Shown here: positions 1-7,272 of the stretch, piece after piece | How the letters are laid out: each line of letters begins with the position of its first letter | Numbering within the stretch: position 1 is the stretch's first letter | From: Syntrophales bacterium | GTDB taxonomy: Bacteria > Desulfobacterota > Syntrophia > Syntrophales > Fen-1087 | Assembly (NCBI GenBank): GCA_030656035.1 | Contig: JAUSOK010000109.1 | Location: 1 to 53,583, forward strand | Direction of reading: 5' to 3' | Length of the DNA stretch: 53,583 nt | Position numbers and translations under genes: made by a program | The notes under the pieces: model-generated | What the model was told of the DNA's origin: nothing | The model's input: only the letters and a program-made list of their open reading frames with translations | The model's database searches: none

Positions 1-463
1 CGATTTCGCCGGAATCACCATTTTCAATATTTATGTTTTTTCTTATACTCCTTATCGAAATATCAGGGTTCTTGATATAAAAATTGGCAATATTACATAT
101 CCTATCCCAAGTAGTAGGATCTACTCTTAAATCATTCGTCCCGGTTACAATAGATTGAATTTGTTCTTCTGATAAATTCCTATATAAAATTGCACGTATT
201 GTTTTGCGTCCAAGTTGTTTTAATGCAAAGTATCTCGTGTAACCAGCCAATAAGTGATAATCGTTTTCAATTATAGCAATATGAACATATTCAATTTGAC
301 CCCTTTGACGTATGTCCTCGGCAAGGTTATCTATGCTTATCTGTGATCTATTTTTTCGCATATCATATTTACTTGTTACAACTTTATCTATTTCAAAATC
401 TTCTTTCCTCTCATAAGAAACCTGACTTAGATTAGTAGACGCTTGATCAATATTCTGTTGCAT
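1..463 (-). CDS. ParB-like nuclease/Srx-fold protein, C-terminus cut by window edge
   Basis: Open minus-strand frame from an ATG at 463 to the left edge with no stop (154 codons visible). A Shine-Dalgarno GGAGG lies about 8-10 bases upstream (near 473-478). After a charged N-terminal stretch comes a ParB/Spo0J N-terminal-like segment: SIDNLAEDIRQRGQIEYVHI, then a LLAGYTRYFALKQLG stretch matching the ParB 'GxRR..A' signature in looser form. Such domains bind CTP or act as nucleases in plasmid partition, or sit in phage and mobile-element proteins. The gene is AT-rich, unlike the body of the window, and stands alone. It could be a partition protein or one of many accessory ParB-domain proteins; the missing C-terminus would decide. 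Seen: sequence and motif; inferred: mobile-element origin. Confidence 0.6.
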   Translation of the reverse strand, partial: MQQNIDQASTNLSQVSYERKEDFEIDKVVTSKYDMRKNRSQISIDNLAEDIRQRGQIEYVHIAIIENDYHLLAGYTRYFALKQLGRKTIRAILYRNLSEEQIQSIVTGTNDLRVDPTTWDRICNIANFYIKNPDISIRSIRKNINIENGDSGEI

Positions 464-839
464 AATAGATAATCCTCCAAATGCTAACTTGGAATTACTG
501 AATTAGTGGCACGAAAGCCACTTTAATCAATATAAATAATTGGCAATACAGGGCACTTATGGTATTCACCTGCCCCAGAAGTGACAAATGGTAGGTGAAA
601 ATAAAACAGCCAATGTGCTTATCTTTTATCATGATCGCTGAAAAATTAACATCATTTATTTCTGTTTGAAATTAAGCATTTTCTTCAAGGGTGACGTTTT
701 GCTGATAACAGGAAGGACTCTTCGGGTCATCCTGTCATTTGCATGATACCGTTTATATGGAAAAAAGGAACTTTTAATGTAAATGCTTCGATAAAATGAA
801 GACGACGGGCTATCATTAAGTGGTTTCATAAATTAACAG

Positions 840-856
840 CCCCCAAAGGGGGTTTT
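840..856 (+). terminator. Short intrinsic-terminator-like hairpin
   Basis: CCCCC (840-844) AAA GGGGG (848-852) followed by TTTTCATTTT. The stem is only 5 bp of pure G-C with a 3-base loop and a T tract. There is no obvious plus-strand gene upstream, so it may end a small RNA or be incidental. Confidence 0.4.
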
Positions 857-877
857 CATTTTAATCCCCACTTTCTT

Positions 878-912
878 CCGGTTCGGGTGTAAGGTCAGTC
901 CACCCGAACCGG
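878..912. repeat. Perfect 12-bp inverted repeat, 11-base loop
   Basis: CCGGTTCGGGTG (878-889) and CACCCGAACCGG (901-912) are exact reverse complements, separated by 11 bases. There is no T tract on either side, so it is not a typical intrinsic terminator. It could be a protein-binding dyad, a recombination site or an RNA stem. Confidence 0.6.
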
Positions 913-1254
913 ATCATGCTGCTATGAATAAATCAGCCGCTACGCGATTCGATCGGGAGCGCGATGAAGGATTGCCCCCGATAAAAAAAAGTTGCTCTCA
1001 AGTGATTCTGACGCGGTATTAGGGGAAGTAAAAGGAAGGGCCGGGGCCTATCGGGGGAATGGTAATCAGGTTTTGCTTGATAATAGCTTCGCCAGTAACT
1101 TCCTCCTTCTGTAACCTTGTTGGGAATAATATTGTTGATCTGATAACTGACCCGTAGGGAAATAAGATCAAGAATGTTATTCTCAAGAAGGTTATCGAAG
1201 AAGAAGGTTTTCCATAGGAAGAAAATGAAATTTTCTTCCATTCTTATTTCTGTA

Positions 1255-1290
1255 TTGACCTCTGGAGGGACGATAGTCCCGATAGGTCAA
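1255..1290 (+). promoter_or_regulatory. Two-tier stem-loop just ahead of a strong ribosome binding site
   Basis: Outer arms TTGACCT (1255-1261) and AGGTCAA (1284-1290) enclose inner arms GGGAC (1267-1271) and GTCCC (1276-1280) with a GATA loop. GGAGG follows immediately at 1291-1295 and an ATG at 1304. The arrangement resembles a translational or transcriptional control element, but no known riboswitch class is recognised. Confidence 0.35.
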
Positions 1291-1303
1291 GGAGGAAATA
1301 AGG

Positions 1304-1408
1304 ATGCTGTTATCTATAGTATTGGATTGTATAATAGGGAAGAAAAAGAGTGACTTACTTATGATTTTTCACTTATTTAATAATATCAACGTATTATCCA
1401 TGTTTTGA
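1304..1408 (+). CDS. Possible 34-residue small protein
   Basis: ATG at 1304 is preceded by GGAGG with 8-base spacing, directly after the stem-loop at 1255-1290. The frame encodes 34 residues, starting MLLSIVLDCIIGKKKSD and ending LSMF before TGA. It is hydrophobic at the N-terminus with a KKK patch. No family is recognised. The good ribosome binding site is the only support beyond openness; in AT-rich DNA this can arise by chance. Confidence 0.2.
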   Translation: MLLSIVLDCIIGKKKSDLLMIFHLFNNINVLSMF

Positions 1409-1471
1409 TTATTTCCGTAATATAAAATACCTAATAAAATCAATACCAGACCAGTCTACGGAAATAATCAA
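1405..1471. repeat. Perfect 15-bp inverted repeat with 37-bp spacer
   Basis: TTGATTATTTCCGTA (1405-1419) and TACGGAAATAATCAA (1457-1471) are exact reverse complements. They lie immediately downstream of the 3' end of the winged-helix gene (which ends at 1493 on the minus strand). Candidate roles are terminal repeats of a small element, a replication or partition site, or a long-spaced terminator. No flanking target duplication is evident. Confidence 0.55.
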
Positions 1472-1492
1472 CGGATATAATGGTTATTTGCG

Positions 1493-2260
1493 TTAAACCA
1501 GAACAAACTTTCTCAGTTTCTCTTTGTTTTTTTGGATCATGAAACGTATGTATTTGGGATAATCGCTGTAGTAGCCCGATGCGTAAACAGGTTTACTGTA
1601 TTGGCCTCTTTTCTCTATTAGTACCAGTGCCCCGACTTCACGAAGTGCTGCGACATACTTTTTAAGGAGTGGCTGCGATATACTGAGCAACTGCGAAATT
1701 TCTGTATAAAACTCTTCATCGGTCAGAAATGCAGCATATTTGTATTTTCCTTTATACATTTCAATATCGGTCACAGGATGTACCCGTACATATTTATCAA
1801 TCGAATTCATGACGTCAGATATACGATACCTTTTCAAAAGGCCAGGTATGATTCTGTCATCTTCCATCCATTGCAGAGGCCAGTATGATAATATCTTGCG
1901 ATGTTCAGTGTAGATGAGTGTTACGAGCTTTTCGGCTGCCTTATAAATGTCGTTGATTTTTTTCTTGTCCAGAACGCCATCGCTAACTTTTGCCCCATCT
2001 TCCATCGACCTGTATAATTTAACAAATTCGTCGTATGATGTTTTATTCTCTTCGGCCAGCCGCTCTAATAAAATAGCCTTAGCAGCCATTCTATCGGGTT
2101 TAAGTTCCTTTGATCTTAGAGGATGTAATACTGATTCTGGTGAAGCGATTATTTCTTCCGGGTCATCAGGCAGGACAGGTTTCTGTCTTTTATCAGGGTT
2201 CCAGTTATCGTTCCATTCATCAACTGTATCTGGTTCTGGTGGTCTATATATTTTTGTCAT
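1493..2260 (-). CDS. Winged-helix-like accessory protein (unknown; possibly plasmid replication or regulation)
   Basis: 255 residues, ATG at 2260 preceded by GGGGGTG. The N-terminal 60 residues are proline- and acid-rich and probably disordered. The middle is helical. The C-terminal third carries a segment EISQLLSISQPLLKKYVAAL followed by REVGALVLIEKRGQYSKPVY, which reads like a helix-turn-helix plus beta-wing as in plasmid replication initiators or transcriptional regulators. No enzymatic motif is visible. It lies in the AT-rich left end close to the ParB-like gene and next to inverted repeats, which favours a mobile-element context. I do not recognise a named family; the DNA-binding assignment is inference. 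Confidence 0.5.
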   Translation of the reverse strand: MTKIYRPPEPDTVDEWNDNWNPDKRQKPVLPDDPEEIIASPESVLHPLRSKELKPDRMAAKAILLERLAEENKTSYDEFVKLYRSMEDGAKVSDGVLDKKKINDIYKAAEKLVTLIYTEHRKILSYWPLQWMEDDRIIPGLLKRYRISDVMNSIDKYVRVHPVTDIEMYKGKYKYAAFLTDEEFYTEISQLLSISQPLLKKYVAALREVGALVLIEKRGQYSKPVYASGYYSDYPKYIRFMIQKNKEKLRKFVLV

Positions 2261-2395
2261 TTTGACACCCCCTAAAGTATCGCCTGATTATTTGATAGCG
2301 GAAGACCGGCTCAGGGAGGCTGGTCTTGTCGGGTGATCTGCCCTATCCGCTACTTGATTATAACCCTATTTCAAAATACAGTTCTTAAAAATCAA

Positions 2396-2440
2396 AAAGC
2401 CCCACAAGCAAGACGGTTATCCTTTTGCTTACGAGGCTTT
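2396..2440 (-). terminator. Intrinsic terminator of the YwqK-like gene
   Basis: 16-base arms AAAGCCCCACAAGCAA (2396-2411) and TTGCTTACGAGGCTTT (2425-2440) pair with three mismatched columns, some of them G-U in RNA. In the minus-strand transcript the stem is followed by TTTTTGATTTTT. It lies downstream of the gene at 2666-3355. Confidence 0.5.
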
Positions 2441-2530
2441 ATGTACTGGATATCACCCTTGATCTGGAAAGGGATTATATTAGAAACAAGATATTTTTGG
2501 TCTTTACCATAAGGCCTCCTTCAGGATGTG

Positions 2531-2655
2531 ATTCCATTCCTAAATCAAAGCGCTATCTTTGTTGGCGTCGTCGTCGGCTTCCTCGACGTATGTACAATAC
2601 GCCTCGTCGCCTCCTTCTTGCCGCCTCGATATCATCTTTGATTTAGAAATGGAAT
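2531..2655. repeat. 125-bp palindromic element with 20-bp terminal inverted repeats
   Basis: Ends ATTCCATTCCTAAATCAAAG (2531-2550) and its inverse at 2636-2655 differ at one position. The interior has a central small hairpin (CGTAT GTACA ATACG, near 2586-2600) and TCGTCG/CGCC-rich flanks. The layout (terminal inverted repeats, central GTACGCC-type hairpin) resembles the repeat family at 28249, 35951, 49053 and 52750, but the ends differ. It looks like a MITE or REP-type element; no ORF is inside. Confidence 0.55.
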
Positions 2656-2665
2656 GAACGTCCCG

Positions 2666-3355
2666 TCAATCTGCCTTTTTTTCAAAGTTGCCGAGACTCG
2701 TCAGCAGATCGTCGATCTTCTTTTTCTTTTCCTCCGCGTTGTCTTCCATTTCAGAGGAGTCTTCGATATTATCCTGATCTTTCAAGCGGACAGGCTGTCC
2801 GGATTCATCGTAACACAGAAATTTGCCTTTGAGTTTGCCGTTTTCATAGGCTGCTGTTTCCCGGATCCGGCCGTTGCGGTAACAGGCGACATATTCGCCT
2901 TCGCGCCGGTCGTTGCGGAAGACCCCCTTTTCCTTGATTTGACCGTTTTTGAAAAATGACACGTACTCGCCGTCCAGTTTGCCGTCCCGGTATAACTCTC
3001 TATCCCTGATTTGCCCGTTCCGGTAATAGAACAGGTACTCGCCGTCCAGTTTGCCGTCCCGGTAGAATTCCCGTTCCCTGAGCTGGCCGTCTTCATAATA
3101 GTTTGAATATTCCCCTTCGAATTTGTTGTTTTTATAGGCGCCTTTTTCCCGGATTTGTCCGTCCTTGTAATAGGATAGGGCTTCTCCTTCGCGCAGGCCG
3201 TCGACAAAGTTCAGCCGCACCATGATCTGAGAGTTGCCGAAGTATGAGGTATAGTCACCGTGGAGCTTTTCGTTCAGGGAATGTTTTTTTTCCTTGATTT
3301 GCCCCTTTTCATAATAGGACGCTTCTTCTTTGACTTTTGCTTCGGAAGGCGGCAT
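2666..3355 (-). CDS. MORN-variant repeat protein, YwqK-antitoxin-like
   Basis: 229 residues, ATG at 3355, no signal peptide. It consists of about 7.5 tandem units of 23-24 residues built on the pattern YYxDGQIREKxxYRDGKLDGEY (positions about 14-187), then an acidic, Lys-rich tail. This is the MORN_2 / YwqK family pattern; some members are annotated as antitoxins, others as phosphoinositide-binding-like beta-hairpin repeats. Two adjacent units are almost identical at DNA level (29 bases at 2964-2992 recur at 3036-3064, period 72), indicating recent unit duplication. No toxin partner is adjacent, so an antitoxin role is doubtful. Its promoter is probably at 3424-3452. Confidence 0.7.
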   Translation of the reverse strand: MPPSEAKVKEEASYYEKGQIKEKKHSLNEKLHGDYTSYFGNSQIMVRLNFVDGLREGEALSYYKDGQIREKGAYKNNKFEGEYSNYYEDGQLREREFYRDGKLDGEYLFYYRNGQIRDRELYRDGKLDGEYVSFFKNGQIKEKGVFRNDRREGEYVACYRNGRIRETAAYENGKLKGKFLCYDESGQPVRLKDQDNIEDSSEMEDNAEEKKKKIDDLLTSLGNFEKKAD

Positions 3356-3423
3356 GAACGGCTCCCCTTATATATGGCGCTTGATTTTTTCACGGACTTT
3401 GTCGTATTGGATGCGCATCTGCA

Positions 3424-3452
3424 ATTTAAACGAAAAATCAACCCTTTGTCAA
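3424..3452 (-). promoter_or_regulatory. Sigma70-type promoter of the MORN-repeat gene
   Basis: On the minus strand TTGACA (3447-3452), 17-base spacer, TTAAAT (3424-3429). It sits 70 bases upstream of the ATG at 3355. Its -35 box overlaps the TTGTCA of the divergent candidate promoter. Confidence 0.55.
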
Positions 3453-3492
3453 GCGAACTTAAGGGTCTGTAATAGTTATTCCGTTACAGACC
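3446..3492 (+). promoter_or_regulatory. Candidate promoter with overlapping operator-like dyad for the hydrolase gene
   Basis: TTGTCA (3446-3451), 18 bases, TAATAG (3470-3475). A perfect 9-bp inverted repeat GGTCTGTAA (3464-3472) / TTACAGACC (3484-3492) overlaps the -10 region, just ahead of the hydrolase start at 3505. The dyad could bind a repressor; it lacks a T tract. Confidence 0.35.
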
Positions 3493-3504
3493 ATAAGGGC
3501 ACGA

Positions 3505-4380
3505 ATGAATAGCAAAGACAGTTCGTTTCAGGCGGCGTCGGAAAAGGCGGACCGCCGCAGACTGGTCATCCATGACGGCCGCTACCGGCTTCCCGTTGAA
3601 ATCATCGAACCGCCTGTGCGTTCAACGGGTACGACCGGGCCGATGCTGGTATTCCTTCACGAGGGGCTCGGCAGTATCGCACAGTGGCGCGATTTTCCGT
3701 TTGCGGTCAGCCTCGCCGCCCATCTGCCCGCCGTCGTTTATGAGCGTGGCGGCTATGGAAACGCCGATCCGCTGGACGGCCCCCGCTCCATCCGGTATAT
3801 TCATGAGGAAGCCTTGCAGAGCCTTCCGGAAGTCCTGCGGCAGTTGCAGATCGACGACGCCATCCTGATCGGACACAGCGACGGCGGCTCCATTGCCCTT
3901 ATCTTCGCGGCCCTTTGGCCGCAGAAGGTCCGGGGCATCATCACGGAGGCTGCCCACGTTTTCGTCGAGGACTCAACATTGGCGGGGATTCGCGAGGCCG
4001 TCAACCAGTACGATTCGACAGATCTCCCGGAACGACTCTTGAGGTATCACGGAAGCAATACCGAGGCGGCATTCCGGGGCTGGTCGGAAACCTGGCTTTC
4101 CCCGGCTTTCCGGGACTGGAATATCGAGGAATACCTGCCCGGCGTCCGTTGCCCGGTTCTGGTGATCCAGGGACGGGACGACGAATATGGGACGCCCGCG
4201 CAGGTCGAAGCCATCGTGAACGGGGTTTCCGGATCTGCCGAACCCCTGATTATCGCGGACTGCGGCCATGTCCCGCATCATCAGGCCCGTGAGAGGGTCT
4301 TGGCGGAGATGACCCGGTTTATTCTTGCTCTGACTGGACAGAAAGTGATCGTTGCAGCACGAAATAACAATTCCATGTGA
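3505..4380 (+). CDS. Alpha/beta-fold hydrolase
   Basis: 291 residues; ATG at 3505 with AAGGG about 6 bases upstream. The fold is recognisable from the oxyanion segment LVFLHEGLGSIAQWRDFP (about 49-66), the nucleophile elbow GHSDGG (Ser at about 124), a late Asp in the QGRDDEYGTP segment (about 222-231) and the catalytic His in CGHVPHHQ (about 254-261). These make a complete Ser-Asp-His triad. Substrate unknown; related proteins act on esters, peptides or C-C bonds in aromatic catabolism. It is a single-gene unit, with a strong separate promoter directly downstream. Confidence 0.8.
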   Translation: MNSKDSSFQAASEKADRRRLVIHDGRYRLPVEIIEPPVRSTGTTGPMLVFLHEGLGSIAQWRDFPFAVSLAAHLPAVVYERGGYGNADPLDGPRSIRYIHEEALQSLPEVLRQLQIDDAILIGHSDGGSIALIFAALWPQKVRGIITEAAHVFVEDSTLAGIREAVNQYDSTDLPERLLRYHGSNTEAAFRGWSETWLSPAFRDWNIEEYLPGVRCPVLVIQGRDDEYGTPAQVEAIVNGVSGSAEPLIIADCGHVPHHQARERVLAEMTRFILALTGQKVIVAARNNNSM

Positions 4381-4410
4381 ATGAATTATTAAGATATTTT
4401 TCATTTTTCC

Positions 4411-4439
4411 TTGACACCTGATTCGTGCTTTCCTATACT
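4411..4439 (+). promoter_or_regulatory. Near-consensus sigma70 promoter
   Basis: TTGACA (4411-4416), 17-base spacer, TATACT (4434-4439). Transcription would begin near 4446 and drive the GpsA-like gene, leaving about 110-170 bases of leader. Confidence 0.75.
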
Positions 4440-4551
4440 GCCCTGAATTTTCAGGTTTCCATCCATGCGGGCAGCCTGAACTTTGAACATTTTCGAATCC
4501 TGTTATTCCAGGGGACCGGTGCAAGGATGCAGGTTTCCCGGATAGAGTCAG

Positions 4552-5814
4552 ATGCGTCAAAGCGGGCGTCTTTCAAGGCGCTCGCGTAATATTTTTAAGA
4601 TCTTTAATCTTATGATCTCAGAACTGGATACCAGTCGCATCGCCATTATCGGTCCCGGCCGTCTCGGGACGTCTTTCGCCTATAAGTTCGGACGCGATCA
4701 CAAACGGGTGACCATTTATTATCATGACGCGGACGTCTGCCGGGAGATCAACAAGGAACACCTCAATCCGCGGCACCTGACCCAGGACCTGGCGAGGAAA
4801 CTGGGCGGGATGGACCGTGTTCCGCTGTTGCCGCCCAATGTAACGGCAACGAACAATCTGGAGCGGGTGGTGGAAGACCACGATCTGATCCTGCTTTGTC
4901 TGACCATGCCGCGCCTTCCGGACTTTCTGAACTATCTGAAGCCGCTGCTGGAGAAAAAGGCGGGAGATACCTGCCTGATTACGCCGATCAAAGGGCTCAC
5001 TGCCGATGAAATCACGAAAGAACTGATCACGCCGTCCCAGTTGATCAACAACTATTTGTACAGCATCAGGCACAAGTATCACATCGCCTGCGTCGGCGGG
5101 CCTTTCTTTGACGTCGATATTGCCCTGGGAAATCCGATCTGCGTCACCGTCGCCGGGAAAAAAAAGATATCCGCCCTGTTCCGGGAAGAACTCATCCGCT
5201 ATAACCGCCGGGAGCTCAGCGTATATTATAATTTTGACATTGTCGGCGTGGAGGCCTGCGGCTCGCTGAAGAATATCGTCGCCAATATCAAGGGACTCAC
5301 GGATTCGCTGATGCTGGGGGATTCCATCCCGGGAACGATCTTTGCACGATCGGGTGTGGAGATCCGCTCCCTTTCCAGGCTGCTGGGCGGCAGTTTTCAG
5401 GCTTTTCTCTCTCAGGCCGGGGTCGGCGACATGTATGTGACGGTCTCGTCGGAGGCCAGCAAAAATTACCGGTATGGGAAACTGTTTTATGAGCTGCTGA
5501 CGGGAAACCCTATTGAAACGAATCTCAAAGTGCTGGAACGGATCGATGGGACGCCGGAAGGGCCCAATACCATCCGCAATGTCCATAAGTATTTGGAAAA
5601 AAAGAACATGTACAGCCCTCTTTTTCACTGCGCCTACAAGATTTTCAACGAGGGAAACACCCGGAATGATATCCGGGAGATGATTATTCAGGCCTGCCAG
5701 TTTGACCGGCGGACCCGGGAATTCATCGGACCGGTCTCGCGGTTTTTTTACTATATCTTTCCGAACCTCTGGTACCGGCGGCACAAGGGCTTGATGTCGA
5801 ACATGGAAATGTAA
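4552..5814 (+). CDS. gpsA: NAD(P)-dependent glycerol-3-phosphate dehydrogenase-like protein
   Basis: 420 residues from the ATG at 4552, or 400 from the ATG at 4612, which starts just before the conserved N-terminus; neither has a strong Shine-Dalgarno. The dinucleotide site is IAIIGPGRLGTSFAYKFG (GxGxxG variant GPGRLG). The C-terminal half matches the GpsA helical domain: KNIVANIKGLTDSLMLGDS, then AGVGDMYVTVSSEASKNYRYG. It would reduce dihydroxyacetone phosphate to sn-glycerol 3-phosphate for phospholipids. It is about 70-80 residues longer than typical GpsA and quite divergent, with an Arg-rich C-terminus, so a related substrate is possible. It has its own promoter at 4411-4439. Confidence 0.7.
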   Translation: MRQSGRLSRRSRNIFKIFNLMISELDTSRIAIIGPGRLGTSFAYKFGRDHKRVTIYYHDADVCREINKEHLNPRHLTQDLARKLGGMDRVPLLPPNVTATNNLERVVEDHDLILLCLTMPRLPDFLNYLKPLLEKKAGDTCLITPIKGLTADEITKELITPSQLINNYLYSIRHKYHIACVGGPFFDVDIALGNPICVTVAGKKKISALFREELIRYNRRELSVYYNFDIVGVEACGSLKNIVANIKGLTDSLMLGDSIPGTIFARSGVEIRSLSRLLGGSFQAFLSQAGVGDMYVTVSSEASKNYRYGKLFYELLTGNPIETNLKVLERIDGTPEGPNTIRNVHKYLEKKNMYSPLFHCAYKIFNEGNTRNDIREMIIQACQFDRRTREFIGPVSRFFYYIFPNLWYRRHKGLMSNMEM

Positions 5815-5899
5815 AAATTATTTTTTGGGAAAATCCCATGGCTTTTTTGTTTATATATGACGGCAATCAATAACAGAACAAACAAAGGGAGGAGATGTT

Positions 5900-7261
5900 A
5901 TGGAACAGATGAAAGTCTTATTGAATGATGACGAGATACCCCGGCAATGGTACAACATCCTGGCCGATATGCCGACGCCGATGAGCCCCCCCCTCCACCC
6001 GGGGACGGGGAAGCCCATTGCTGCGGAGGATCTGGCGCCCGTTTTTCCCATGAACCTCATCGAGCAGGAAGTCAGCACAGAGCGCTGGATCGATATTCCC
6101 GACGAGGTACTGCAGAAATACCTGCTCTGGCGCCCCACGCCGTTGTATCGGGCGCGGAATTTCGAGAAGCTGCTGGACGCCCCGGTGAAGATCTACTATA
6201 AGATGGAGGGAAACAGCCCTGCAGGTTCGCACAAACCCAATACGGCCATCCCGCAAGCTTATTACAACAAGGCCTTCGGGATCAAACGCATTTCCACGGA
6301 AACAGGCGCCGGGCAATGGGGGAGCGCCCTGGCGATGGCCTGCCGGATGTTTGGCCTGGAATGCCGCGTCTTCATGGTGCGCGTGAGTTATGAACAGAAA
6401 CCCTACCGGCGCATGATGATGCAGACCTGGGGCGCCGAATGCATCCCGAGCCCCAGCACTGTCACCGAGGCAGGCCGCCAGGTCCTGGCGGAGCATCCGG
6501 ATTCTCCGGGGAGCCTCGGCATTGCCATCAGCGAGGCGATCGAGGACGCCGTTTCCCGCGACGAATCGCGTTATGCACTCGGGAGCGTGTTGAATCATGT
6601 CATTCTTCACCAGACCATCGTCGGCTTGGAGGCTCAAGCACAGCTCAAAAAGATCGGCGTTTATCCGGATGTGGTCATGGGGTGCGCCGGCGGCGGCAGC
6701 AACTTTGCCGGCATCTCCATGCCCTTTGTGTGCGACAAGATTCACGGGAAAAATGTGAAAATCGTCGGCGCCGAGCCGACGTCCTGTCCGACCATGACCC
6801 GGGGCCCCTTTGCCTATGACTTCGGCGATCTTGCCAAGAAGACCCCCCTGCTGGCCATGTACACACTGGGGCACGACTACGTTCCGGCGCCCATCCATGC
6901 CGGTGGTCTGCGCTATCACGGCATGGCGCCCATTATAAGCCATCTGGTCCACGAGAATCTCATCGAGGCAAGGGCCTATCACCAGCTTGAGACGTTTGAA
7001 GCCGGCGTCAGGTGGGCCAGGAGCGAGGGGTTCATTCCGGCACCGGAGACCGACCATGTCATCGCTGCCGTGGTGGACGAAGCCCGGCGCGCCAAAGAGG
7101 AAGGCAAGGAAAGGGTCATCCTGTTCAACTGGAGCGGTCACGGTCTGGTGGATATGGCTTCCTATGAGGCCTATTTCGCCGGGAAACTGACGCCCCATGA
7201 GTTACCGGATGAAGAAATTGCGCGTGCATTGAAGGCCATCGAAGGATTTCCGAAACCGTAA
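5900..7261 (+). CDS. trpB: Tryptophan synthase beta chain, TrpB2 type
   Basis: 453 residues; ATG at 5900 preceded by GGGAGGAG. This is the long TrpB2 form rather than the ~400-residue TrpA-partnered TrpB1. The PLP lysine lies in EGNSPAGSHKPNTA (about 107-120), the phosphate-binding loop is GCAGGGSNFAG (about 260-270), and the substrate-loop region ETGAGQWGSAL (about 135-145) is intact. It condenses indole (or possibly O-phosphoserine) with serine to give tryptophan. No trpA or other trp gene is adjacent; TrpB2 proteins often act as stand-alone indole-salvage enzymes. Downstream neighbours follow closely on the same strand, so a small operon with rarA is possible. Confidence 0.88.
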   Translation: MEQMKVLLNDDEIPRQWYNILADMPTPMSPPLHPGTGKPIAAEDLAPVFPMNLIEQEVSTERWIDIPDEVLQKYLLWRPTPLYRARNFEKLLDAPVKIYYKMEGNSPAGSHKPNTAIPQAYYNKAFGIKRISTETGAGQWGSALAMACRMFGLECRVFMVRVSYEQKPYRRMMMQTWGAECIPSPSTVTEAGRQVLAEHPDSPGSLGIAISEAIEDAVSRDESRYALGSVLNHVILHQTIVGLEAQAQLKKIGVYPDVVMGCAGGGSNFAGISMPFVCDKIHGKNVKIVGAEPTSCPTMTRGPFAYDFGDLAKKTPLLAMYTLGHDYVPAPIHAGGLRYHGMAPIISHLVHENLIEARAYHQLETFEAGVRWARSEGFIPAPETDHVIAAVVDEARRAKEEGKERVILFNWSGHGLVDMASYEAYFAGKLTPHELPDEEIARALKAIEGFPKP

Positions 7262-7272
7262 TTAGGAAAGCC

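Larger units (their letters stand above)
464..1492. other. AT-rich intergenic region with several inverted repeats, little coding
   Basis: About 1 kb with no convincing long gene. It holds a small hairpin (AGTGGC 505-510 / GCCACT 517-522), an inverted pair TTCACCT 565-571 / AGGTGAA 593-599 upstream of the ParB-like gene, a terminator-like hairpin at 840-856, a 12-bp perfect inverted repeat at 878-912, a nested stem at 1255-1290, a possible 34-residue ORF, and a 15-bp inverted repeat at 1405-1471. Base composition shifts locally (GC-rich around 1020-1070). The density of dyads between a ParB-like gene and a winged-helix gene suggests a replication, partition or mobility locus, but no iterons or recombinase gene are visible. 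Confidence 0.5.
2261..2665. other. Intergenic region holding a terminator and a palindromic element
   Basis: No gene is supported here. 2396-2440 forms a minus-strand terminator for the downstream-facing YwqK-like gene, and 2531-2655 is a palindromic element with 20-bp ends; both are listed separately. The boundary between the AT-rich left end and the GC-rich main body falls within this stretch. Confidence 0.5.

Noticed and set aside
933-1241. 102-residue minus-strand frame in the AT-rich left region
   Set aside because: No ribosome binding site near the start, no recognisable family, and a C-terminal half coming from a locally GC-rich patch; looks like chance openness over structured DNA.
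2425-2959. Plus-strand frames over the palindromic element and the MORN-repeat gene
   Set aside because: The first is created by the repeat and has no ribosome binding site; the second is antisense to a clear repeat protein.
2666-3355. Toxin-antitoxin locus based on YwqK-like antitoxin similarity
   Set aside because: No adjacent toxin gene: neighbours are an alpha/beta hydrolase and a noncoding region, so an antitoxin role is not supported.
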